In this document: positions 54,733 through 64,000 of the stretch, piece by piece | How positions within the stretch are numbered: the stretch's first letter is position 1 | Layout of the letters: every line of letters starts with the position of its first letter | Source of the DNA: Glandiceps talaboti | Taxonomy: Eukaryota > Hemichordata > Enteropneusta > Spengelidae | Length of the DNA stretch: 64,000 bases | Direction: 5' to 3' | Assembly: GCF_964340395.1 (NCBI RefSeq) | Contig: NC_135559.1 | Span: 12,934,759 to 12,998,758 of the forward strand | Notes under the pieces: generated by a model | What the model saw: only the letters and a program-made list of their open reading frames with translations | Told to the model about the DNA's origin: nothing | The model's database searches: none | Program-made: the position numbers and the translations under genes

Positions 54733-57177
54733 TCAAAAGACAGTGTTCTCAATGTGAGTGGAACACACACCTTGGATCACTGGTGTATACAGTATTGAGA
54801 CCAGTAAATTAATCTATATATACACACTATGCTAATATAATGGCGTTGTGATACAATAGTAAATGAAAGGTACTGACATTTTTCGCCTGTCGTATTATCC
54901 CCCCCCCCCCCACACGGTTTTACTTTGATGCATTCATCAATGAATTATGCTTAACCATGATTTACAGTTTACATAAAATTCACTGTGGAGTGTATACAGA
55001 TCACAGTCACTGTAGTAGTATAGGGGGTATCACAGAATTGACAATTGTGTTAAATGGACTTATAGACGTCCTCGTAGCAGTCCAGTGAATCATGTCTGAC
55101 CCTGTGTGACCCCTTTTGATGCCAAACCTTCAGAGAAATAATGAAATGTTTATGAAATTTGGACGATAATATTTTCCATTTTTTACGATTTTCGCGATCA
55201 ATTTCAGTTCAACAACAAACGCATCTCATTCCAAAGCTATGGTATGTGTAACGTTTTGACTTTAAAAGACAAATTTTGGTTCTGGTAGAAATTTGGCAGG
55301 TGGTTAATATAATTTTTGGTAACCTCAAAATAAGTATTATAACTTCTGTCATATTTATCACCGTTAATCCCTGGATTGGTTTATAGGTTGCTCAAAAAAA
55401 GGCGCGAAAGAATTAAGAAATTGAAGCCCCTTTTTTGGTTTTGACTACAGAGCATCTATCATAGTAAAACCCATGTCACTCTGATGTCAACAGTTTTTGA
55501 ACTATCCTGAGAGCTATTTGAAGCATATCTTGCTAAATCCGATATAAATCACATGTTTGCCTCTTCGTATTAAAGACAGTTAGATTCACAAAGTTGTCGG
55601 TGGCCGAGTGGTTAATTCTTGTCTCCTGTTGTGTATGGTATTCAATACTTTTGTGGCACCGAGTATACATGTGTATTCTGCTAAAAAGAACAAAGTAATT
55701 GTCTGATTGCGGTGTCATATATCTAGACTATACTTGTTTGTTAACAGGTAGGTCCGCCAGACCGACAACCATTTCCTTTGATGGTTATTCACCACCAAAT
55801 GGTGTTTTTTGTCCCCAATAAAGTTATTATCCATTCTGAACAGACTTGAGTTGTTCTCGAGAGCCCTCTAGACATATGATAACTTTTTTCAAAAAAAAAA
55901 ATAATGTAATATATTATAGTGACTGACGACGACAAACTGTCCCTTCTCAACGGGAGGAGTCAATCTGAACTCTGACCTTTCGGGGAGTTAAATGCGAAGG
56001 AATATAAGATTGGAGATGTATAAATACAGCGGTCATTTAGGTGTGAATTGCGATCTTAGAAGATGTCAAGTAAACAGGCGTTGTCAACGACTTTGGGTTG
56101 ACCTGGTTTGACCCCTACCATTGTGTGTTATTTGCACCTTTTGGATGCTGTCATTATCATCCGCTATTGTGCCCTGTGAATGACTACGCGACAAGTCTGT
56201 GTGTGACCCCAAAGTTCTTTTTGACACTCTTTGTGACGTCACTTCATATATATATGTTGTCGTCTCATTAAAACGAATTGTACGCCAATGGTTTTCAAGT
56301 GAACCGTAAAGCCGCACATCTATTCAGCACAATAGTATCGCTCTTCTTGGTTTCCACGACAACCGAATTCTATTCGTTGACCATGGTTTGGATGGTCAAA
56401 TCATTGTGACTATACAATGACATTGGCATTTGCCGTCCGTGACCCTTTGAATGTTCTTGTCGTTAGACTTTTGATTCGTCTAACCTGCTTATTTCAATGC
56501 ATGACGGTTTTTATGTTTCTTTGCAATGGAATACAAAAGCGTTTATTCTCTCTTGGACAAACCAATTGTGGTTACGGAATATGTTGCTCAGAATTTATCA
56601 AAATATTTTCAGATTTTGTAATCCGAACATGGTGGCAAACGTTCGATTTCTGATATGTAAACTTTTGCCTTCAACTATAACTGTTTACCTTGACATTGGG
56701 GTAAACATCGATTAGAAAATGTGGGGTGGGGATATAAAAATAGATTTTATGCTTGTCCGAGAGTACAATTATTTGACGCGACAATAAAAACCTAAACAGT
56801 TGTAAAGGAAAGAAACGTTCACTTAGTGGTGACAAGAAGCACTCTATGGTAACATAAAGAACACTCTGTTTTTAAGAGTTAGAAAGGGCAGAGATTTTTT
56901 TAACTTGGCGGTGACGCGCTGAACATAGTGATATACTTTGGCGTTCGTTAAAGAACTCTCAGTTGAAATCACGTCACAAAACTTTCTCAAAGAGAATAGA
57001 TAAAACGGGGACGTGGTCTGATAAAAAAAGTAATCTATCGGGACTTTACGAGTATATATGTCACTCCACCAAAATCCACTTTTAGGCTCCCTTGGACGAC
57101 GTTTACACATTGGACTTGGGCCAAGTCAACCTATGTATATAAACAACCCAGTGTATTACAAACATATACTGTGAGTA
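54733..57177. other. No gene recognised
   Basis: AT-rich. A C-run is at 54901-54911. A tRNA-like relic is listed separately. Open frames such as 56417-56653 show no recognisable content. Confidence 0.45.
55590..55668 (+). other. tRNA-like relic (possible SINE head)
   Basis: TCGGTGGCCGAGTGGTTAAT resembles the 5' end and A box of tRNA-Ser/Leu. A degenerate B-box-like GGTATTCAATAC follows about 30 bases later. No clean anticodon arm or acceptor pairing, so not a functional tRNA. Confidence 0.35.
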
Positions 57178-57633
57178 GATTAGCTGTGACGTTGATCAAG
57201 GCTATGTCACTAACACATACACTTCCTCAAGGTTTATAAGAACAATTGGCGAACTTGACAATGGGATGACAATGAAAATAGAAATGTCAAGAGTCCTTTG
57301 TCAAGTTCGACTTGAAATAATTCTGGGCCGCAGGGTCTTCTGATTCTGAAATATGTTTGATTTTATATTTGTTAGCAAACAAACTTTCTGACAAGGTATG
57401 TGCAGATTAGCTGTGACGTTGGTCAAGGCTACGTAACAATACATTTCCTCAAGGTTTATTAGAACAATTGGCGAACTTGACAATGGGATGACAATGAAAA
57501 TAGAAATGTCAAGAGTCCTTTGTCAAGTTCGACTTGAAATAATTCTGGGCCGCAGGGTCTTCTGATTCTGAAATATGTTTGATTTTATATTTGATAGCAA
57601 ACAAACTTTCTGTTCTGACAAGGTGTGTAAAGG
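57178..57633 (+). repeat. 227-bp tandem duplication
   Basis: Two direct copies starting at 57178 and 57405, each beginning GATTAGCTGTGACGTTG. They are identical over a long central stretch (from GAACAATTGGCGAACTTGAC to TTGATTTTATATTTG) with a few differences near the start, and a partial third start (CAAGGTGTGT) at 57618. Recent origin is likely. Confidence 0.92.
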
Positions 57634-59082
57634 ATTAACCACAAACCCGACTTCAAGCGAGATGTTGTCAGTTTGAAAGTGATTTTTGACTACAGAAATA
57701 TGTATCTGATGAGCAAAACATAAGCTTCTATCATTTGGGGGAAAAAATAATTATAAAGCTTACCTTTTACAACTCCCCTATTGGACGTCGGGGGTTGTTG
57801 TTTCCACTATTTTTATCCGTAGAAAAGTTCTCGTCGTCAGCTCAAAGCAGAGAAACACAGCGTTGTGAAAATGTCCAGGTAGCCTTGTCACTCTCTGATG
57901 TAAACAGTAATGAGTACGAGTATATACCTATATAGATAGCCTTTCTATCCTTTCCATATTGTCCAAGATTTATACAAGTAACAGAACAGGGGGTAGCATG
58001 CCTTGTATTCAATACTGGATAGTCCATGTATATCATGTGTTACTTAAATACACGTCTGTGATGTCTCATTTGCATGTATCCATGGCTGTAAACAGAGACT
58101 CGACCAACATCGCCGAGTTCAGATTGAGGCTCATCATATTGTGTTTGAAGCCGCCCATAAAATCAGACCCCTTTTCATATTCAAATTTCCCTTTCTTATA
58201 TGTGAGGAGGCGCTGTTCATATGTCTTTCGGTCAGGCATGACTTCAGTCGCAATACAAGCATGACAAAGCTATAGTAATTACTATGTATACTTACTAGAT
58301 ATTGCCTAAATTAGCAGTGCGCCTTTTCCCAACAAAAGCGATTTCCCGCGTGCACCAGATGCACTGTATGCTGTAACTTTTTACGTTCCTCCCAATTCTA
58401 CGTGAAAGTGTGGATAACTCGCAGACAATGATACTCACGTGCTCTCGCGATTCACCTGCAGATGGTAAACACACACTAGATGATAAGACACGTACTGCAT
58501 TCGCCAGAGTGAGAGTGTGGCATGGTTTCTGAGCCTTCAATTGTATTTAAGACTCAGAATTGCAATTTATCATTTATACTACAATGGCAATCACAAGACC
58601 TGAAACCAAAGGTCATTTGTCTTGGCAAAAATCTTACTAACATTGTTACATTGTATCGTCTGACGCGACAAAAATCCGACCAACATTGCTACAACTGCTT
58701 GTCTGACTCAACAAAAACTTACTAATATCCCTACATTTCATCGTCTTGCTTGCACAAATATTGGTAAGAATTTCAAAGTTGTTAGTCTGGGTGCCAACGT
58801 GGTTTCTAACTAAACCACGTCTAGTCAAAGTCCCTCGATCAAAACAAAAAGTTGGTCATCCAATCAGTGAACCCCATAGTGACGTAAACAGTATATAAGT
58901 AGCATCCTGAGCTGACAAATATAACCAAATTTATACCAATTAACACTAACTTCATGAGGGACTGTGTTATTGGTTTGAATTTTGTGATTAATTACCAAAG
59001 ACATGATGTTAATGACTGTGTGGGTGGCTGTGGATGAATTTTAAATTGCATCTCATGCTTATCAGGACTTCTAGAGTAACGA
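57634..59082. other. No gene recognised
   Basis: AT-rich. Contains the reversed copy of the degenerate repeat listed at 58590-58770. No protein-like exon. Confidence 0.4.
58590..58770 (-). repeat. Degenerate tandem repeat (TGTTAGTAAGATTTT family), reversed
   Basis: Three units of CTTACTAACATTGTTACATT/GTATCGTCTG type, the reverse complement of the units at 20513-20790. Confidence 0.6.
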
Positions 59083-60123
59083 CTTTGACTATACTGTGAG
59101 TGGAGGTGTAAATGGTAACGATACTGTATAGGAACTAGACTATGTGAGTGGAGGTGTAAATTGTAACGATACTGTATAGGAACTAGACTATGTGAGTGGA
59201 TGTGTAAAAGGTAACGATACTGTATAGAAACTAGACTATGTGAGTGGAGGTGTAAATGGTAACGATACTGTATAGGAACTAGATTATGTGAGTGGAGGTG
59301 TAAATGGTAATGATACTGTATAGGAACTAGACTATGTGAGTGGAGGTGTAAATGGTAATGATACTGTATATGAACTAGACTATGTGAGTGGAGGTGTAAA
59401 TGGTAATGATACTGTATAGGAACTAGACTATGTGAGTGGAGGTGTAAATGGTAATGATACTGTATATGAACTAGACTATGTGAGTGGAGGTGTAAAAGGT
59501 AACGATACTGTATATGAACTAGACTGTGAGTGGAGGTGTAAATGGTAACGATACTGTATATGAACTAGACTATGTGAGTGGAGGTGTAAATGGTAACGGT
59601 ACTGTATATGAACTAGACTATTTGAGTGGAGGTGTAAATGGTAATGATACTGTATAGGAACTAGACTATGTGAGTGGAGGTGTAAAAGGTAACGATACTG
59701 TATATGAACTAGACTATGTGAGTGGAGGTGTAAATGATAACGATACTGTATAGGAACTAGACTATGTGAGTGGAGGTGTAAATGGTAATGATACTGTATA
59801 TGAACTAGATACTGTATAGGAACTAGACTATTTGAGTGGAGGTGTAAATGGTAACGATACTGTATAGGAACTAGACTATGTGAGTGGAGGTGTAAATGGT
59901 AATGATACTGTATAGGAACTAGATACTGTATAGGAACTAGACTATGTGAGTGGAGGTGTAAATGGTAACGATACTGTATATGAACTAGACTGTGAGTGGA
60001 GGTGTAAATGGTAACGATACTGTATATGAACTAGATACTGTATAGGAACTAGACTATTTGAGTGGAGGTGTAAATGGTAACGATACTGTATATGAACTAG
60101 ACTATTTGAGTGGAGGTGTAAAT
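59083..60123 (+). repeat. 48-bp minisatellite, about 22 copies
   Basis: Unit TGTGAGTGGAGGTGTAAATG then GTAACGATACTGTATAGGAA and CTAGACTA. Variants include TAACG/TAATG, TATAGG/TATATG, shortened units lacking TATG, and inserted GATACTGTATAGGAACTA blocks. Higher-order order of variants is irregular. Confidence 0.95.
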
Positions 60124-60507
60124 CTTGTAGTAAATCTGGTGAACAAAGTGGCAGATGAGTTCTAAAGAATTCAAGTCGTTCAAACATCGTCAAAAAGGTT
60201 AAACTTTGTGATTGTATATATAGTAAATCACTTGAAGTCCGTAACATAATTCACAGCAATAAACATTCAAAACAGGAAACTATTAAAGACACTCTCACCC
60301 CAGAGCCTTTCTCTCTCATTTTTCTTGGTACAGAAAGCATAGCGTAATAACCACGTCACATCGATTGTTCACAGACCGACAGTCGACATGGTAACGATAG
60401 TATAGTAACAGTCGAGTTGTGGATTTATTAAGATTCAAGCATGATGGAACAGTGTCACAAACACTGATTTACACGTACGGCGTGTGAATATATGGATGTG
60501 TACTTGT
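60124..60507. other. Nothing recognised
   Basis: Unique AT-rich sequence between two repeat arrays. Confidence 0.4.
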
Positions 60508-60640
60508 ATGTATGTATGTATGTATGTATGTATGTATGTATGTATGTATGTATGTGTATGCATGTATGTGTATGTGTGTATGTGTGTATGCATGTATGTG
60601 TGTATGTATGTATGTATGTATGTGTGTATGACAGTATGTG
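60508..60640. repeat. (GTAT)n microsatellite
   Basis: Interrupted by GTGT and GCAT units. Confidence 0.9.
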
Positions 60641-60667
60641 TGTGTGCATGGTGGTGGTGATGCGATT

Positions 60668-60858
60668 ATTGAGAAGAAGAAGAAGAAGAAGAAGAAGAAG
60701 AAGAAGAAGAAGAAGAAGAAGAAGAAGAAGAAGAAGAAGAAGAAGAAGAAGAAGAAGAAGAAGAAGGAAGGAGGAGGAGGAGGAGGAGGAGGAGGAGGAG
60801 GAGGAGGAGGAGGAGGAGGTGGTGGTGGTGGTGGTGGTGGTGGTGGTGGTGGTGGTGG

Positions 60859-60902
<44 letters not shown>
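60668..60902 (+). repeat. Compound trinucleotide array GAA, GGA, GGT, GAT
   Basis: (GAA)n to about 60766, (GGA)n to about 60818, (GGT)n to about 60858, (GAT)n to 60902. Each block differs from the next by one base. Poly-amino-acid frames across it are artefacts. Confidence 0.95.
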
Positions 60903-60903
<1 letters not shown>

Positions 60904-62611
60904 CATATACAACCACATCCATCCAGTCCGCCAAAAAAAAACCAGGTCGGTGCATTTAGGCTAACCGTAATGCTGTACTTCCCATAGTCTACGGTTGGGT
61001 TCATCTCACGGTTCAAAAGTCACCCGGGACACTATATTTCTCGTGTTTTAGTAGGTGTTTTGTTACCCAAGGATATAAACGTTTTCGTTGTTACGAAAAA
61101 GATTAATTGATTAAGTCATGGGTTTGGTATGCTGATTTACAGTTTTTCTTTTAAGTTTTTATCTCGCACACCATTTTAAAGCAGATTTCGGATGCGGAAC
61201 GATCCATTGAAACTTGTTGTAGCATCTGAATATAGCCTGCACACGGTTTGATGTATGGAATGAAGGTTTAGGGTTAACGTACTGTCGTTGAGTTGTCTGG
61301 TTTATTCCCATTACTATACGGGGTAGGCAAGCGGCTTGTGACATGTGCAGCTGCAGTGTACGACAAAAGTAAAGTAAGTTACGAACGTAATAGATAGATT
61401 ATAATAGACTTGATCATAAAGTTCTAGGATTAAGAAGTACGGGACACAGCTAGGTAAACATAGCCTACAATGATCTCATTACATTTACGCCTAAAAAGTT
61501 GAAGAAATGTTTCTTAAAAAACCTGATTTTTATTTTCATGTTTTACGATTTAACGAAAATACCCCTTTCACACCCTCAACTCCCCCTCCCTATGGCACCC
61601 CCTACTCATGAGTGTTGTTCCTGTTTTGTTGGTTGTTGTTATTGTTATTCTTCTCCGCGTTGTTATCGTTATCGTCCAAAAGGTGCTGACACTGGCTGTT
61701 GATGTTTACTGTTGTTTCCATGGCTACGTATTGTGTTCTGTGAGTACACCTCGACAGGTGATTTTTCACTTGCTACAGTTTATTTTGGTGGTGTCATTGT
61801 CGTCAGTAGCGATGCTGGCAGGAAGCCATGGTAGTGGTAGTACAGTGCGGGGGTGGTAGCGAAGTTAACATGGTTAAGGTCTTTAAATGTCGAACGCCGG
61901 GATATTGCCGAAGTTTTGTACACTATTAGACATTAATAACACTCGACAAGGGTTACGAAAGCTGGTAATAAATTAATTTGCACGGCTAAGATAGAATGGA
62001 TGGGATTTTTGTTTTGCTTTTTCACCCGTCACACTCCAACCACATAGGTTACCCTCAGTGTGTCTTATTTAGACTGAGTGCACATATAAGAAACCATGAA
62101 GGTTTTTGGCGATAGAGATAACGTCTATGGTTTGGTCGAAGAACTAGACTCAGCTGAGAGGCGCAAAGCCAGTCTCTTTCGTCTCTTTTTATCTTACTAC
62201 CAAACCAGAGTGACGATATAGTTTCAGTTAGACGGCTCGATTTTGTTACGTCTCGCACAAAGTTTTTTTTATACATTACAAATTAAGTAAAACAAAATAC
62301 AGACACTGATAGCATGTAAGCATATAAATTTATGCATTTTATTTCACTGTGATTACAAAAAAAAACATCACTGTCAGGAAGATTTGAACACAAAACTGTT
62401 TCTTTGTATTCACAGTGAGATAAAATGTAATATTTCATGTGCGTGCGAGCAGGGCCTGTATTTTGTTTATGTAACCTCGGACCACTTGTGTAACTCATAA
62501 CAACAACAAAAGTTGTATGGGATATAAAAACAACAACTTGCCACCTAATTGAAATAAGTGTTTCTGGGTACCATTAAAATACAAAGCCATGAACATCTGA
62601 AGTTGCTTTAG
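60903..62611. other. No gene recognised
   Basis: The open frames at 61499-61859 are hydrophobic and low-complexity (GTT/ATT-rich), without splice or domain support. Confidence 0.45.
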
Positions 62612-62614
62612 AAA

Positions 62615-62669
<55 letters not shown>

Positions 62670-62825
62670 ACAAACAAACAAACAAACAAACAAACAAACA
62701 AACAAACAAACAAACAAACAAACAAACACATATACATAGATACATACATACATACATACATACATACATACATACATACATACAAACAAACAAACAAACA
62801 AACAAACAAACAAACAAACAAACAA
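62612..62825. repeat. (AAAT)n, (AAAC)n, (ACAT)n, (CAAA)n compound microsatellite
   Basis: Four tetranucleotide blocks in a row, purine-rich at each end. Confidence 0.95.
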
Positions 62826-63282
62826 AATAAAGTAAACTGAATGTTAGAAAACAGTTATTATTGTAAGGAATTAATGGGGTACTAGTGCATCAAATCTTTG
62901 GTGTAGAGAACCGTCAATAGGACTTTCTCAATGGTTAAATATGTTGTCGACGCGTCACAAACAATGATGTATCCGTTGCCAGCAATACCATTTCTTGACA
63001 TGCAAATTTCTGCATCCAAGTATGAAATGCAATCCAGGCCGCTATGCATGCTAGGAGATAACGACCACATTTTAATTTCACTGATTATCATATCTATTGG
63101 AGGCAATTTGACAATTTACTGTTTTGTTTTTTGTTGTCATAGTGACACGGATGACATACTTTTGACATGGCCCTAGGCCTTGCACAGAAGTAAATGAAGC
63201 GAGGAACATTTATCAGCAAATGCGGATTGTCTATAACGTTAACAGGACACTGGGATCAGTTCTTTCTTCATTTTGACGCAGA

Positions 63283-63313
63283 TCAGACAAGTAAGAATTT
63301 TTTCACTTGTCTG
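63283..63313. repeat. Short hairpin sharing a core with 51145
   Basis: Arms CAGACAAGT at 63284-63292 and ACTTGTCTG at 63305-63313. The CAGACAAGTAA end matches the first hairpin at 51145. Confidence 0.6.
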
Positions 63314-63472
63314 TGATTTTGATGATTAAAACCTACGTCTACAAATCCATGCTCTGTAATAATACATCATCGAATATTTGTAGTGGTGTAGAGGTAAAGT
63401 TTATTATGTTACATCATTACAATTAATTCAATTGGGTGTAATTCATTACGTAGTAATCATATGTCGCTTTAC

Positions 63473-63672
63473 TATACACACCATTCTGATTAAAATCTGA
63501 TGTGTTGAAAGCGGCTATATGACTTTATTTACCTCTGTTTCAATCGTTTTGTGTCGTTTGTTTTGTTCTGGGTGGGAAGGCGGCGATCACCCAGAACAAA
63601 ACAACTTTAGGACACAAAACGTGGAAATAGCCGCTTTCAACTCATCAGATTTTAATCAGATTGTATACACAC
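63473..63672. mobile_element. 9-bp-TSD MITE, copy 2
   Basis: A 182-bp element (63482-63663) flanked by perfect 9-bp direct repeats TATACACAC. The ends are inverted repeats starting CATTCTGATTAAAATCTGAT (left) and CAATCTGATTAAAATCTGAT (right, reversed), followed on both sides by GTTGAAAGCGGCTAT. An inner pair (TTTTGTTCTGGGTG and CACCCAGAACAAAA) makes most of the element a fold-back. Same family as 23654-23775. Confidence 0.9.
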
Positions 63673-63694
63673 ATACGTGCGTATCTGTATATAA

Positions 63695-63905
63695 GACAGT
63701 CAGACGGACGGACGGACGGACGGACATCCAACAAGCCGCTGAGCAAGCCAGCAAGCAAGCCAGCCAGCCAGTCAGACAGCCAGCCAGCCTGACGGAAGAA
63801 AGGGCGGACGACCGGACGACCGGACGGACGGACGGACGGACGGACGGACAGACAGACAGACATACATACAGACAGACGTACGGACGGACAGGTAGACAGC
63901 CAACG
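63695..63905. repeat. (GGAC)n/(CAGC)n degenerate tetranucleotide repeat
   Basis: (GGAC)n, (AAGC)n, (CAGC)n, (CAGA)n blocks. It starts 22 bp beyond the right target duplication of the MITE. Confidence 0.9.
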
Positions 63906-64000
63906 CTGTGACAAACCTGCCAGCCAGGCAGACATTACGTGGGTTCGACTTTTTTGACTCTCACTTCCCTGCTTCCGAATAGCACCCCCAGTGGTCAAAG

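Noticed and set aside
55590-55668. Functional tRNA-Ser or tRNA-Leu gene
   Set aside because: Only the A-box region is good; the B box is degenerate and the anticodon and acceptor stems do not form.
60455-60964. Poly-Lys, poly-Gly, poly-Asp, poly-His frames
   Set aside because: Trinucleotide repeat artefacts.

Overview
The window looks like a piece of nuclear genome from a bilaterian, probably marine, invertebrate. The evidence is AT-rich DNA, split genes with GT-AG introns that are nearly all phase 1, extracellular LDLa, EGF, CUB-like and Ig modules each on its own exon, many non-autonomous DNA transposons, LINE fragments, and very long microsatellites. The species cannot be read from the sequence; a lophotrochozoan or an invertebrate deuterostome would both fit. 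There are no bacterial-type operons, CRISPR arrays or rRNA genes.

Three protein-coding loci can be supported, all on the minus strand. (1) At 8401-8877 there is a compact PTB/PID-domain protein on one open exon. (2) Gene A (34460 down to 22472) encodes a type I membrane receptor: signal peptide, four LDL-receptor class A modules, two unusual four-cysteine Ig domains, one membrane span and a charged tail. (3) Gene B (53523 down to 38580) encodes a 1359-residue type I receptor: signal peptide, EGF-like module, CUB-like module, four Ig-like domains lacking the usual disulfide, the same kind of paired four-cysteine Ig domains as gene A, a membrane span followed by a very cysteine-rich juxtamembrane stretch, and a long tail with an ITIM-like site and YxN sites. 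I joined the 14 exons of gene B by hand. Every intron is phase 1 and the coding length is exactly 4080 nt, which strongly supports the model. Gene A follows the same rule except at one junction, where the reading frame slips by one base.

The two receptors are adjacent, head to tail, and share a membrane-proximal module (Ig pair, membrane span, tail) joined to different N-terminal ligand-binding modules. I infer tandem duplication followed by exon shuffling, as in lineage-specific recognition-receptor families. Their ligands and function are unknown.

Layout: 1-8.4 kb, no gene, microsatellites and one TTAA-flanked MITE; 8.4-8.9 kb, PTB gene; 8.9-22.5 kb, repeats, an inverted pair of about 430-bp elements, a LINE 3' end with a (GAT)n tail; 22.5-34.5 kb, gene A; 34.5-38.5 kb, microsatellite and C-rich minisatellite; 38.6-53.5 kb, gene B with a 32-bp minisatellite and a MITE in its introns; 53.5-64 kb, no gene, a 227-bp tandem duplication, a 48-bp minisatellite, compound trinucleotide repeats and a MITE with a perfect 9-bp target duplication.
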